Assembly: GCF_014960965.1 (NCBI RefSeq)
Contig: NZ_CP063169.1
Location: 3,629,581-3,693,580 of the forward strand
Source: Ruania alkalisoli
Lineage (GTDB): Bacteria; Actinomycetota; Actinomycetes; Actinomycetales; Beutenbergiaceae
DNA length: 64,000 bases
Direction: 5' to 3'
Positions 44,774-53,671 of the stretch are shown here, in pieces; positions within the stretch are counted from its first letter, which is position 1; every line of letters begins with the position of its first letter. A program made the translations under genes and the position numbers. Below the pieces are notes generated by a model. The model made no database searches. It had not been told where the DNA came from and saw only the letters and a list, made by a program, of their open reading frames with translations.

Positions 44774-45744
44774 CAGTTGGCTCCCGAGAACTCGGCGCGA
44801 CGGTTGATGATCCAGCGGGCGATCATGTTCACGCCGAAGGTCACCGCGAACAGAATGAGCCCGGAAGCGATCAGGGCATCGACGGCGATACCGCTGGACT
44901 CCGGGAAATGCAGGGCGATGTTCGCCGCGATCGTGTTGTGCTGACCCGCCTGGAGCAGATTGAAGTTGATCGAGTACCCCGGCGAGAGGATGAGCAGGAT
45001 CGCCATGGTCTCACCGAGCGCCCGGCCGAGGCCGAGCATGGCGGCCGAGATCATCCCGGACCGGCCGAACGGCAGGACGGCCTGGCGGATCATCTCCCAG
45101 CGGGTGGATCCGAGCGCGAGCGAGGCCTCTTCGTGCAGCCGCGGGGTCTGCAGGAAGACCTCACGGATCGTGGCGGTGATGATCGGCACGATCATGATCG
45201 CCAGCACCAGCCCACCGGTGGTGATGTTCCGGGCCGGTGGCGTGTAGTCGGCGAACAGCGGGATGAAGCCGAGGTTCGAGCTCAGCCAGGCGAAGAGCGG
45301 ATCCACCAGCGGCATCAGCCAGCTGGCTCCCCAGAGGCCGACGATCACCGAGGGGATCGCGGCAAGCAGATCGATGATGTAGCCGAGCAGTTGCGCGAGC
45401 CTTCGGGGGGCATAGTGCGAGATGAAGAGCGCGATCCCGATGCTCAGCGGCATCGCCACCGCGAGGGCGATGATCGAGGCGAGCACGGTACCGAAGAGCA
45501 ACGGAGCCACCCAGACCCACAGGTTGCCCTCGATGAAGTTGACGTCGGCGAACTCCTCGGCATTGGCCACCAGCGCCGGCCAGGCACGGTAGAGCAGGAA
45601 GATCGCCACGGCGGCCAGCGTCACCAGGATCATCACACCACTCGTGGTGGAGATGCCCTTGAAGATGACGTTCCCGAGCCGCCCCGGTGCGCGGTCACCT
45701 GTGCCGCGTCGGCTCTGATCCTGCGGGGGCGTGGTGGTTGCCAC
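44773..45744 (-). CDS. pstC: Phosphate ABC transporter permease PstC
   Basis: 323 residues, six core helices with IDLLAAIPSVIVGLWGASWL and the EAA loop EEASLALGSTRWEMI. The GTG start has GGAGGAACT directly upstream. Separated from pstS by 95 nt that contain a strong hairpin. Confidence 0.96.
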   Translation of the reverse strand: MATTTPPQDQSRRGTGDRAPGRLGNVIFKGISTTSGVMILVTLAAVAIFLLYRAWPALVANAEEFADVNFIEGNLWVWVAPLLFGTVLASIIALAVAMPLSIGIALFISHYAPRRLAQLLGYIIDLLAAIPSVIVGLWGASWLMPLVDPLFAWLSSNLGFIPLFADYTPPARNITTGGLVLAIMIVPIITATIREVFLQTPRLHEEASLALGSTRWEMIRQAVLPFGRSGMISAAMLGLGRALGETMAILLILSPGYSINFNLLQAGQHNTIAANIALHFPESSGIAVDALIASGLILFAVTFGVNMIARWIINRRAEFSGAN

Positions 45745-45777
45745 AGTTCCTCCGTCGTCTACGTAGGGGAGCGTGCC

Positions 45778-45822
45778 TCAGGCGGATCGGCGGTCACGAT
45801 CTCGGACCGCCGACCCGCCTGA
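45778..45822 (-). terminator. Intercistronic hairpin between pstS and pstC
   Basis: 18-bp arms (45778-45795 and 45805-45822, one mismatch) with a 9-nt loop. It lies 18 nt after the pstS stop and probably acts as a partial terminator or 3' stabiliser, giving more PstS than permease. Same layout as the hairpin at 238-268. Confidence 0.7.
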
Positions 45823-45839
45823 TGCAGGGTACTGCTGGA

Positions 45840-46988
45840 TCAGCCGGCGGAGATGGTCTCGAGCGCGGCGTTCACGCGCTCACGCATTCCGTCGGAGATC
45901 GGGGCGGAACCGGCGACGTCCGGCTGGGCGGCGCGGTTCTGACCCTCTTCGCTGGCCACGTAGGTCAGGTAGCCCTGAACGAGGGAGGCGTGCTCCTCGT
46001 TGTCGTAGCTGCCGCAGGCGAGGGAGTAGGAGATCAGCACGATCGGGTACGCGCCCGACTCCTGCGTGTCGCGGGCCAGGTCGATCGTCAGGATCGTGTC
46101 GGTCGCGTCCGCACCCGGCTCCGAGACGTCCACCACGTGGGCGGCAGCCTCCGGGGAGAACGGCACGAACTCCTCGCCCACACCGACGGCCACACTGCCC
46201 AGCTCACCGACACGGGAGGCGTCGACGTAGGCGATGGTGCCCTCGGCTGCTTCGACCACACCGAGCACACCGGAGGTCTGCGCACCGGACTGGGTACCCT
46301 CGATCGGCCAGAGGCCGGACGGCTCGTGGGTCCAGACCTCGGGCGCGGCAGCAGCGAGGTACTCGGTGAAGTTCTCGGTGGTGCCGGAGTCGTCCGAGCG
46401 GTTGACCGGCACGATCTCCAGGTCGGGCAGCTCGATGTCGGGGTTGGCCTCGACGATCGCCGGGTCGTTCCAGTTGGTGATCTCGCCTGCGAAGATGTTG
46501 GCGATGGTGTCCGGGCCGAGGTTGATGTTGGTGTCGTTGAGGTCCGGGATGTTGTACACCACGGCAATCGGGCTGATGTACAGCGGGGCCTCGATCACGG
46601 TGCCACCGCAACGCTCCTGCGCGGCGGCGAGCTCCTCACCGTCCAGGGCGGCGTCGGAACCGGCGAACTGCACGGTGCCGTTGATGAACTGCTCCCGGCC
46701 GGTACCCGAACCGGTGGGGTCGTAGGTGACCGTGGCACCCGGGTTGGCCTCCATGAAGCCGGCCAGCCAGCCCTGCACCGCGTTCTCCTGGGAGCTGGCG
46801 CCCGAGCCGGCGATGGTGCCGGACAGCTCGGCACCCATGTCCTCGCCGCCGGTCTCTTCGCTGCTGCCGGTGTCGCCGCTGTCGGTGGTGTCGTCAGCGG
46901 AAGAGTCGCTGCCGCAGGCAGCGAGCGTGAGCGCGAGTGCGCTGATCGCGGTGATGCCGGCCATCCGGCGGCCAGTTGCAAGCTTCAC
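45840..46988 (-). CDS. pstS: Phosphate-binding lipoprotein PstS
   Basis: 382 residues from the GTG at 46988; the frame is open to 47081 but that stretch covers the promoter. Signal peptide with lipobox LAAC, an acidic Ser/Asp linker, then the PstS fold with AGSGASSQENAVQGWL, TGSGTGREQFINGTVQFAGS and NRSDDSGTTENFTEYL, all phosphate-contact regions. First gene of pstSCAB, behind a PHO-box-like repeat. Confidence 0.96.
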   Translation of the reverse strand: MKLATGRRMAGITAISALALTLAACGSDSSADDTTDSGDTGSSEETGGEDMGAELSGTIAGSGASSQENAVQGWLAGFMEANPGATVTYDPTGSGTGREQFINGTVQFAGSDAALDGEELAAAQERCGGTVIEAPLYISPIAVVYNIPDLNDTNINLGPDTIANIFAGEITNWNDPAIVEANPDIELPDLEIVPVNRSDDSGTTENFTEYLAAAAPEVWTHEPSGLWPIEGTQSGAQTSGVLGVVEAAEGTIAYVDASRVGELGSVAVGVGEEFVPFSPEAAAHVVDVSEPGADATDTILTIDLARDTQESGAYPIVLISYSLACGSYDNEEHASLVQGYLTYVASEEGQNRAAQPDVAGSAPISDGMRERVNAALETISAG

Positions 46989-47088
46989 GTTGAATCCCGT
47001 TCTAGTCGAGGTCTGAGGGATGCGGCCGGAACACAGACCGGCGCAACCAGACCCGACGCTAGGGACACCGAGTGACGGCACGTTCGGG

Positions 47089-47110
47089 ATCAGGTGAACA
47101 TCAGGTGAAC
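47089..47110 (-). promoter_or_regulatory. PHO-box-like direct repeat upstream of pstS
   Basis: Two exact 11-nt direct repeats; on the pstS strand each reads GTTCACCTGAT. This is the pattern bound by PhoP in actinobacteria (GTTCACC repeats with an 11-nt period). A candidate -10 box TAGCGT lies downstream at 47061-47056, and pstS starts at 46988. Induction by phosphate starvation is expected. Confidence 0.75.
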
Positions 47111-47151
47111 GACCGCCGACAGTGTCGTAATCCCGGCCACAGTGCGGTCGG

Positions 47152-48129
47152 TCAGCTGGGCGGGCGGTACGTCTCGACGGCCACGACCCGGGCGCGGCGC
47201 TGCTCCCGGCGGGCCATGTGCACCACCAGCATCTCGCCGGTGCGCAGGTACGGGTTCACCTGCGGCAGCCGCTTGCTCACCCGGTGCGGACTGCGCGCCC
47301 GGACGGCTTCCAGCACGAACGGCAGCACCGGGCGGTGGGTGCACACCACCGTGGCCTCCCGCGGGCTGCCGAGCAGGTCGCTGACGAGGGACCGCGCACC
47401 GGCGGGCCGGTCCTTGACGGCCGCCTCGGTCAGCTGCGGAGCGGACATCACGGCCGTGTCGCAGGCGTCGGAGTAGGGGGTCATGGTGGCCCGGCACCGC
47501 AGCCACGGTGAGGAGATCACCTCGTGCACCCCGTACGCGGCCAGCACCGGCACGAGCGCCCTCGCCTGCACCTGCCCCACCGGAGTCAGCGGGCGGGTCT
47601 CCTCGCCGCCCGGCCAGGCCGAGCGCTTCCGGGCGCGTCCGTGGCGCACCACGATCAGGGTCCAGGTGCGCAGCAGCCCGTCGTCCCACAGGTCGATCAG
47701 CGCACCGAGCGGCTCGACGTCGTCGGCCCGGGTGAGCATCTTGCGCGCCTTGCGGGCCTCCACCCATCGAGCCTCGTCCACCTCATGTTTGGGCGCGGGC
47801 TTGATCTTCTCGCGAGCATTGAGCGCCGGCACGTCCACGCCGTCGACATCGGCCGGGGTCGCGGCCCAGTAGTGGCACACCTTCTGCTGACCGCTCGCGA
47901 GCCGGTAGTTGACGGTCGGCAGCGGTAGACCCAGTACCACCGGGATCCCGGTCTCCTCCTGCACCTCCCGTACGGCGCACATCGGAAGGCTCTCCATCGC
48001 GGAGTCGAGCTTGCCCTTCGGCCAGGACCAGTCGTCGTAGCGGGGGCGGTGGATCAGCAGCACTTCGAGACGCCGGCCCACCACCCGCCAGACCAGCGCC
48101 CCGGCCGCGTGCACGCGGTCAGAACCCAC
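47152..48129 (-). CDS. mutT1: MutT1-like NUDIX hydrolase fused to a histidine phosphatase domain
   Basis: 325 residues. The N-terminal NUDIX domain (to about 150) has WPKGKLDSAMESLP then CAVREVQEETGI. The C-terminal RHG domain has VVRHGRARKRSAWPG and CTHRPVLPF. In mycobacteria this fusion removes 8-oxo-dGTP and diadenosine phosphates. The NUDIX box here has one residue more than usual between the Gly and first Glu. GTG start 3 nt after the ppk stop, the same ppk-mutT1 order as in mycobacteria. Confidence 0.9.
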   Translation of the reverse strand: MGSDRVHAAGALVWRVVGRRLEVLLIHRPRYDDWSWPKGKLDSAMESLPMCAVREVQEETGIPVVLGLPLPTVNYRLASGQQKVCHYWAATPADVDGVDVPALNAREKIKPAPKHEVDEARWVEARKARKMLTRADDVEPLGALIDLWDDGLLRTWTLIVVRHGRARKRSAWPGGEETRPLTPVGQVQARALVPVLAAYGVHEVISSPWLRCRATMTPYSDACDTAVMSAPQLTEAAVKDRPAGARSLVSDLLGSPREATVVCTHRPVLPFVLEAVRARSPHRVSKRLPQVNPYLRTGEMLVVHMARREQRRARVVAVETYRPPS

Positions 48130-48132
48130 GAG

Positions 48133-50481
48133 TCAGCTGTCCGCGCTGCGCCGGCGATGGACGGACATGAGGTGTTCCTGCAGGTCCGTCAGGGGGCGGC
48201 CGTCCTCACCGAGGTGGTGCCTGGTCCAGATCGGTTCACCGTCCTCGGCCGTGCTCAGGTGCCAGGAGGTCGTCGTATCGGCCACCGAGGTGTCGATCAG
48301 GCCGACCAGGTCGGCGATCTGATCGTGGTCGGTCACCCGCACGAGCACCTCCACCCGGCGGTCGAGGTTGCGGTGCATCAGGTCGGCCGATCCGAAGAAC
48401 ACCTCCGGCTCACCGCCGTTCGCGAAGGCGTACACGCGGGAATGCTCGAGGAACCGGCCGAGGATGGAACGAACCCGGATGTTCTCGCTCAAACCCGGCA
48501 CGCCCGCCTTGATCGCGCAGATCCCACGCACCACCACATCGACCGGCACTCCGGCCTGGGAGGCCCGGTACAGGGCGTCGATGGTCTGCTCGTCGACCAC
48601 CGAGTTGACCTTGAACTTCACCCAGGCGGGCTTACCCGCCCGCGCGTTCGCGATCTCCTTCTCCACCCGCTCGACCAGGCCGCGCCGGATCCCCCGCGGT
48701 GCCACCAGCAACCGGTGGAACCGGCTCTTCGGCGCATAGCCGGAGAGCTGGTTGAACAACCGCGTCAAGTCCTGGCCCACTTCCGGGTTGCAGGTGAGCA
48801 ACCCGTGGTCCTCGTACAGGCGCGCGGTCTTGGGGTGGTAGTTGCCGGTACCGACGTGGCAGTAGCGACGCAGGCCATCGGCCTCCTGACGCACGACGAG
48901 GGAGAGCTTGCAGTGGGTCTTCAGCCCGACGATCCCGTAGACCACGTGGACACCCGCCTGCTCCAGCTTGCGGGCCCAGGAGATGTTCGCCTCCTCGTCG
49001 AAGCGAGCCTTGATCTCCACGATCGCGAGCACCTGCTTGCCCGCCTCCGCGGCATCGATGAGGGAGTCCACGATCGGGGAGTCGCCGGAGGTGCGGTAGA
49101 GGGTCTGCTTGATCGCCAGCACCTTCGGGTCGGCCGCAGCCTGGGCGACGAACTGCTGCACACTCGTGGAGAACGAGTCGTAGGGGTGGTGGAGCAGGAT
49201 GTCCCGGCCCCGGATCGCCTGGAAGATGTCGGTGGGTGTGGCGCTCTCCACCTCGGCCAGCCCGCGTGGGGTGATGGCCACGTGCTTGGGATAGTGCAGC
49301 TCGGGTCGGTCCAGGTCGGCCACCAGGTTGAGCCCGGTGAGATCCAGCGGCATCGGCAGCTCGTACACGTCCGGCTCGGAGATATCGAGCTCGCGGATCA
49401 GCATCTCGCGCAGCCGCGGGGTGAACCCGGTCGCCAGCTCGAGCCGCACGGGCGGACCGAACCGCCGCCGCAGCAGCTCCTTCTCCAGAGCCTGCAGGAG
49501 ATTCTCGGCGTCGTCCTCCTCCACCTCCAGGTCCTCGTTGCGGGTCACCCGGAACACATGGTGCTCGACCACCTCCATCCCCGGGAACAGGTAGTAGAGG
49601 AAGGAGGAGATGATGTCCTCGATCGGGACGAACGACCGGTACCCGTCGTCGTCGGGAGCATCCTCGGGGCGGTGCGGACGGCCACGAGCGTCGACGGCGA
49701 TGAACCGCGGCAACAGCGGCGGCACCTTCACCCGAGCGAAGTTCTCCTTACCGGTGGTGGGATTGCGCACCACGACGGCGAGGTTGAGCGAGAGGCCGGA
49801 GATGTAGGGGAACGGGTGCGCCGGGTCCACCGCGAGCGGGGTGAGCACCGGGAAGATCATCTTCCGGAAGTACTTGTGCAGCCGGTCCCGCTCGCTCTCG
49901 TGCAGGTGGTCGAAGTGCACGAGCGTGATGCCCTCGGCCGCGAGGGCCGGTTGCACCTTCTCGGAGAACACGGCCGCGTGCCGGGCGGTGAGCTCGTGCG
50001 TCTTTGCCGAGATCAGGTCCAGCACCTGCCGGGGCAGCAGCCCGGATGCGGCCTGGACGGCCATCCCGGTGGCGATACGACGCTTGAGGCCGGCCACCCG
50101 CACCATGAAGAACTCGTCCAGATTGGAGGCGAAGATCGCCAGGAACCGCACGCGCTCGAGCAGCGGGAGGCGAGTGTCCTCGGCGAGCTCGAGCACTCGC
50201 TCGTTGAACTGCAGCCAGCTCAGCTCCCGGTCGGCGAAGCGGTCAGCCGGCAGCTCCACGGGTTCGTCCTCGCGCTGCTCGACGGGCTCGTTGACCGGTG
50301 CTTGCACCACCGTGTTTCCCTCCTGCCGCGGCGCGGTCGCGCCATCGACCGCACGCGCGATCACCGACGGCGATAGCGAGGACATCCGGTGAGCGTTCAC
50401 GCCCTGGGGCGACCTGAAGAAGGACTGCCCCGCGGGCCGAGTCCCACTCGCTCCGTCCACCGATCCGGCATGCTCGCTCAT
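48133..50481 (-). CDS. ppk: Polyphosphate kinase 1
   Basis: 782 residues from the ATG at 50481 (the frame is open further upstream, but conserved sequence begins near [20 protein letters not shown]). Reversibly makes polyphosphate from ATP. The phosphorylated His lies in [18 protein letters not shown]; the second phospholipase-D-like half has the [19 protein letters not shown] segment. A long N-terminal extension (about 75 residues, Pro/Glu-rich) is typical of actinobacteria. No clear ribosome site; the start is uncertain. Confidence 0.94.
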   Translation of the reverse strand: MSEHAGSVDGASGTRPAGQSFFRSPQGVNAHRMSSLSPSVIARAVDGATAPRQEGNTVVQAPVNEPVEQREDEPVELPADRFADRELSWLQFNERVLELAEDTRLPLLERVRFLAIFASNLDEFFMVRVAGLKRRIATGMAVQAASGLLPRQVLDLISAKTHELTARHAAVFSEKVQPALAAEGITLVHFDHLHESERDRLHKYFRKMIFPVLTPLAVDPAHPFPYISGLSLNLAVVVRNPTTGKENFARVKVPPLLPRFIAVDARGRPHRPEDAPDDDGYRSFVPIEDIISSFLYYLFPGMEVVEHHVFRVTRNEDLEVEEDDAENLLQALEKELLRRRFGPPVRLELATGFTPRLREMLIRELDISEPDVYELPMPLDLTGLNLVADLDRPELHYPKHVAITPRGLAEVESATPTDIFQAIRGRDILLHHPYDSFSTSVQQFVAQAAADPKVLAIKQTLYRTSGDSPIVDSLIDAAEAGKQVLAIVEIKARFDEEANISWARKLEQAGVHVVYGIVGLKTHCKLSLVVRQEADGLRRYCHVGTGNYHPKTARLYEDHGLLTCNPEVGQDLTRLFNQLSGYAPKSRFHRLLVAPRGIRRGLVERVEKEIANARAGKPAWVKFKVNSVVDEQTIDALYRASQAGVPVDVVVRGICAIKAGVPGLSENIRVRSILGRFLEHSRVYAFANGGEPEVFFGSADLMHRNLDRRVEVLVRVTDHDQIADLVGLIDTSVADTTTSWHLSTAEDGEPIWTRHHLGEDGRPLTDLQEHLMSVHRRRSADS

Positions 50482-50548
50482 GGGCCATATCGTGTCACCT
50501 GGAGCGCCTGGCTGGAAACTCCCGCCATCGGCGCACACACGGACGCAG

Positions 50549-51442
50549 TCACGGCCGCGCGTACTGCACGTCGGCGCGAGCGCGGGTGAATCCCGCTCGG
50601 CGATAGGTCCGGATCGCAGGCGTGTTCTCACCCTCGACGTACAGCTCGATCCGCGCGAGATCCCGCGCTGCGAAGGCAGCCATCGCGTGCGCAGTCAACA
50701 GGGTCCCGACGCCGCGGCCCTGCGCCTGGGGGTGCACGCCGAGGGCGTAGATTTCCCCGACGGCGTGCCCGGAATTTCCCTCGATCTTCACCCACAGGCT
50801 GCCGAGAAGTTCCCCAGTGTTCACGTCCTCAGCGAGGAAGAAGACTTCCGGGTCGAACCACGGTTGTCCCTCGCGCTGCTCCAGATCGGCACGGGTGAGG
50901 CGGCCCTGCTCGGGGTGGTGGGCGAACGCCAGGGCATTGAGCTCGACCCAGGCATCCTCGTCCCGGCCCACGGTGAACGTCCGCACGCGCAGCCCCTCGC
51001 TCGCCGCGGGTTCGTCCGGGTCGGTGGGCGGCTCGGCTGTCATCACCCACAGGTCACGCACCCGGCGCAGTTCGCGCGAGCGGGCCAGCGCCTGCGCGGC
51101 CGGGAGGTCACCGTGGGCCCACACCTGCCTGCCCTCGGTGAGAGCCGCGTCCAGCAGCGCCCCGCCGATGCCGCGCTGGCGCCGCTGCGGCGCGACCACC
51201 AGCTCGACCGAGCCCCCGTCCACCTGGGCGTAGGCATCCATCCCCGACGGCGACTCCACCAGCAGGTGCTTCACTCCCCTGCCGCCGGGCTGCTCGGGCA
51301 GGTCGAGGTTGAGCAGTGTCTGCTCCGAGAGCGCCTCGATCCCGTCGGCCTGCTCGGCCGCCTGGGCGAGCACGCGGACAGCCTGCTGCTGCGCGGGGGT
51401 GAGGGACGCCGTCGTGATCGGCTGGATCGGTTGATGTGGCAC
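50549..51442 (-). CDS. mshD: Mycothiol synthase
   Basis: 297 residues, two GNAT domains in tandem. The active C-terminal half has [20 protein letters not shown] (acetyl-CoA loop) and ends [19 protein letters not shown]; the N-terminal half has [14 protein letters not shown]. Acetylates Cys-GlcN-inositol in the last step of mycothiol synthesis, the main thiol of actinobacteria. GTG start. Next to ppk and the pst operon. Confidence 0.95.
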   Translation of the reverse strand: MPHQPIQPITTASLTPAQQQAVRVLAQAAEQADGIEALSEQTLLNLDLPEQPGGRGVKHLLVESPSGMDAYAQVDGGSVELVVAPQRRQRGIGGALLDAALTEGRQVWAHGDLPAAQALARSRELRRVRDLWVMTAEPPTDPDEPAASEGLRVRTFTVGRDEDAWVELNALAFAHHPEQGRLTRADLEQREGQPWFDPEVFFLAEDVNTGELLGSLWVKIEGNSGHAVGEIYALGVHPQAQGRGVGTLLTAHAMAAFAARDLARIELYVEGENTPAIRTYRRAGFTRARADVQYARP

Positions 51443-51446
51443 GGCG

Positions 51447-52100
51447 TCAGTCCAACTTCCCGGCGCGCCACAGCGACGCAGCCTGCTCGAGGTCTTCGGC
51501 CGTCTCCAGCAGGGAGCCAGCGCGGCGTGTCAGCTCGGTGGCGCGTGCGTCGTCGGAGAGCTCAACCCAGTCCGCATCCATCGCCGATCCGGCGGCGAGC
51601 ACCCGCAGGAAGGCCCCGGCGCGGTCGAGAGCGACGGCCAGGTCACCGCGGAATACCCCGTGCAGCACTGCATCGGCGACCGACTGGATCTCCTCCGGCC
51701 CCGTGGGTCCGGCGACCCCGGCGACCACGCCGGCGACCTCTGCCTGGTGCAGTCCCAGGTGGTACCGGTCGGCGATGGTGCGCGGATCGCGCCTGGTCCA
51801 CTCCCGCAGCAGGTACAGCCGCCACAACGCCCCGGGCAACGTGTCGGCCGGGCTGCGCGACCACAGCTGCACCAGCAGGTCCAGCCCCTCGGTGTCGACC
51901 AGCTCCACGAGCCGGCGCACCATGGCCGCGTCCGCTTCCGGACTCGCGGCCGGCTCGGTGGCGCGGGCCCCATGCACCAGGGCCAGGGCCGTGGTGTGCG
52001 CCAATTCGTTGCGTTCGGCCGGGTCCGGTTCACCGAGGATGGTCTCGGCCGCCTCCGGCGAGAGCATCGCGGGACGGCGGAAGGTGGGTCTGGTCAACAC
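51447..52100 (-). CDS. Conserved protein of unknown function
   Basis: About 217 residues, mostly helical and rich in Ala, Leu and Glu, with no signal peptide or membrane segment. I recognise no catalytic motif. The frame is open to 52184, but AAGGAG immediately upstream of a GTG (52100) and TTG (52097) marks the likely start. The stop is 4 nt from the mshD start, so the two are probably cotranscribed. Confidence 0.7.
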   Translation of the reverse strand: MLTRPTFRRPAMLSPEAAETILGEPDPAERNELAHTTALALVHGARATEPAASPEADAAMVRRLVELVDTEGLDLLVQLWSRSPADTLPGALWRLYLLREWTRRDPRTIADRYHLGLHQAEVAGVVAGVAGPTGPEEIQSVADAVLHGVFRGDLAVALDRAGAFLRVLAAGSAMDADWVELSDDARATELTRRAGSLLETAEDLEQAASLWRAGKLD

Positions 52101-52137
52101 CTCTCCTTGGTCTGGGGTCGGCTCTCGGCGCCTCTCG

Positions 52138-53424
52138 TCAGCCGAAGTTCTGACCCTCACCACGATACGTCGGCACCGTCTCAATCACACGGTCGGCCCG
52201 CACCAGGTGGATGTGGTCGAACCGCTCCATCAGCTCGCCGGCCTTCGCGTGACGCATCCACACGCGGGCCCCGACCGCCGGGCCGGTGCGCCGCGGCGGG
52301 TAGCGAAGCGGGGTCTGCACCTCCCCCGCTCCTTCGGAGGCGAGCAGGCGCGAACCGTCCACCGGCCGTGGGAGCCGGTCAGTGCCGGGAGGGCCGGAGG
52401 CGATGTATCCGCCGCCGAAGACGGTGGCCAGGCGCGGGGTGGGGCGGCGCACCACATCCAGGCCGAAGAAGGCGGCCGGGCGGGAGGTGAAGGCGTCGTA
52501 GCGGTCGAACAGCGTCGGGCACAGCAGCCCTGACCCCGCGGTCAACTCGGTGATGGTGGGGTCCGTGGCAGTCTGCTGCAGCGATCCTGTGCCGCCGCCG
52601 TTGACGAGGACATCCCGCCCGAGGTGCTCTTCGAGTGCGGCCACCACGGCTGGCCGGCGGCGGGAGAGATCACGCAGCGACAGGCCCTTCATCAGCTGCA
52701 CCAGTGGGCTGCGTGCCCCGCGCGGGCCCGCGTCGGGGACCCCGGCGACCTGTGCCTCGTAGAACATCACGCCCCGCACCCGCAGCCGCCCGGTGCGTTC
52801 GGTGGCACGTGCGAGCCGCACCACCTCCTCCGGGTGCCGAAGGCCAGAGCGGCGTACGCCCAGGTGCGCACTGAGCGCTCCCACGCCCAGACGCAGGGAG
52901 GCGTCGACGTCGATGCACACCTGGATCGGTGGGCCTCCCGCCACGCCGGAGCGCATGAAGGCCCGTTCGAGCAGCGCCACGTGCGAGACGTCATCGATCA
53001 TCACCGTGATGGCCCGGCGCGCGTCGGGATCGGCGGCCAGGCGGGCCAGAGCGGGCCGATCCACCGTGGGGTAGCCGACCAGGACGTCTTCGACGCCGTG
53101 CTCGGCCAGCCACAGCGCCTCCGCCAGCGAGTAGGCCATGACGGAACGGAAGCCCGCCACGAGTGCGCGATCGAGGAGCGCGCGCACACGCACCGACTTC
53201 GAGGCGAGCCGCAGCGGCAGGCCACCGGCCCGTGCGAGCAGGTCGGCGGCATTGGCCTCGAACGCGTCCAGATCGACCACGGCCAGCGGTCCGGCCAGTC
53301 CCCGCACGGCGCGTCCCCACGGCGCCGACCGCCTACCGGCGCGCCCCTGCGCGACCGGTGACACCCTCTGGTACCCCGCCTCGGGCACCCCCTGCGACGT
53401 TCTCACCTGGCCATTGTCGCTCAT
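52138..53424 (-). CDS. PLP-dependent D-threonine aldolase/alanine racemase-like enzyme
   Basis: 428 residues, fold type III PLP enzyme. PLRLASKSVRV holds the PLP Lys; the N-terminal barrel continues to about residue 280 and the C-terminal domain has GGGYIASGPPG and VWMRHAKAGELMERFDHIHL, the likely metal site of D-threonine-aldolase-type proteins. Substrate not certain (D-threonine, other D-beta-hydroxy amino acids or deamination). The ATG at 53424 sits right after GGAGGAGG; an N-terminal Gln/Arg-rich stretch of about 35 residues is not conserved. Confidence 0.85.
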   Translation of the reverse strand: MSDNGQVRTSQGVPEAGYQRVSPVAQGRAGRRSAPWGRAVRGLAGPLAVVDLDAFEANAADLLARAGGLPLRLASKSVRVRALLDRALVAGFRSVMAYSLAEALWLAEHGVEDVLVGYPTVDRPALARLAADPDARRAITVMIDDVSHVALLERAFMRSGVAGGPPIQVCIDVDASLRLGVGALSAHLGVRRSGLRHPEEVVRLARATERTGRLRVRGVMFYEAQVAGVPDAGPRGARSPLVQLMKGLSLRDLSRRRPAVVAALEEHLGRDVLVNGGGTGSLQQTATDPTITELTAGSGLLCPTLFDRYDAFTSRPAAFFGLDVVRRPTPRLATVFGGGYIASGPPGTDRLPRPVDGSRLLASEGAGEVQTPLRYPPRRTGPAVGARVWMRHAKAGELMERFDHIHLVRADRVIETVPTYRGEGQNFG

Positions 53425-53487
53425 CCTCCTCCGGGTCCACGATGCGGACGTTCCGGGGTCGCTCTCCTGAGAGCAAGCACGCCGAAC

Positions 53488-53493
53488 TACCGT
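53488..53493 (+). promoter_or_regulatory. -10 box of the leaderless sulfate-assimilation transcript
   Basis: TACCGT with exactly 7 nt to the ATG of the Cys-rich leader ORF, the same geometry as at the other leaderless genes in this window. The transcript should start at or next to 53501. Confidence 0.6.
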
Positions 53494-53500
53494 CGACACC

Positions 53501-53584
53501 ATGTTCCGGCACCTGGCGTCCCCGCACTCCACCGTCGTGGTGAGCGGGTCACGAATGCCCGGCTGCCGGTGTCGGTGCCACTGA
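53501..53584 (+). CDS. Leaderless Cys-rich leader peptide, probable cysteine attenuator of the sir-cys operon
   Basis: 27 codons from the ATG at 53501 to TGA at 53584, ending GCRCRCH. All three Cys codons lie in the last six codons. Leaderless short ORFs ending in several Cys codons occur upstream of sulfur genes in mycobacteria and were shown there to attenuate the operon when Cys-tRNA is plentiful; ribosome stalling at the Cys codons relieves this. The same arrangement, with a -10 box 7 nt upstream and an assimilatory sulfate operon starting 88 nt downstream, is seen here. A small GCCG/CGGC hairpin lies between ORF and sir. I see no T-rich terminator. Confidence 0.65.
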   Translation: MFRHLASPHSTVVVSGSRMPGCRCRCH

Positions 53585-53671
53585 CGCCCCGCACCTGCCG
53601 CCTATCGGCGCTGCACCGCCCCAGACCGAACCAGACCGGCCCGATTCACACCGGCCCGCCGAGGAGCACTC

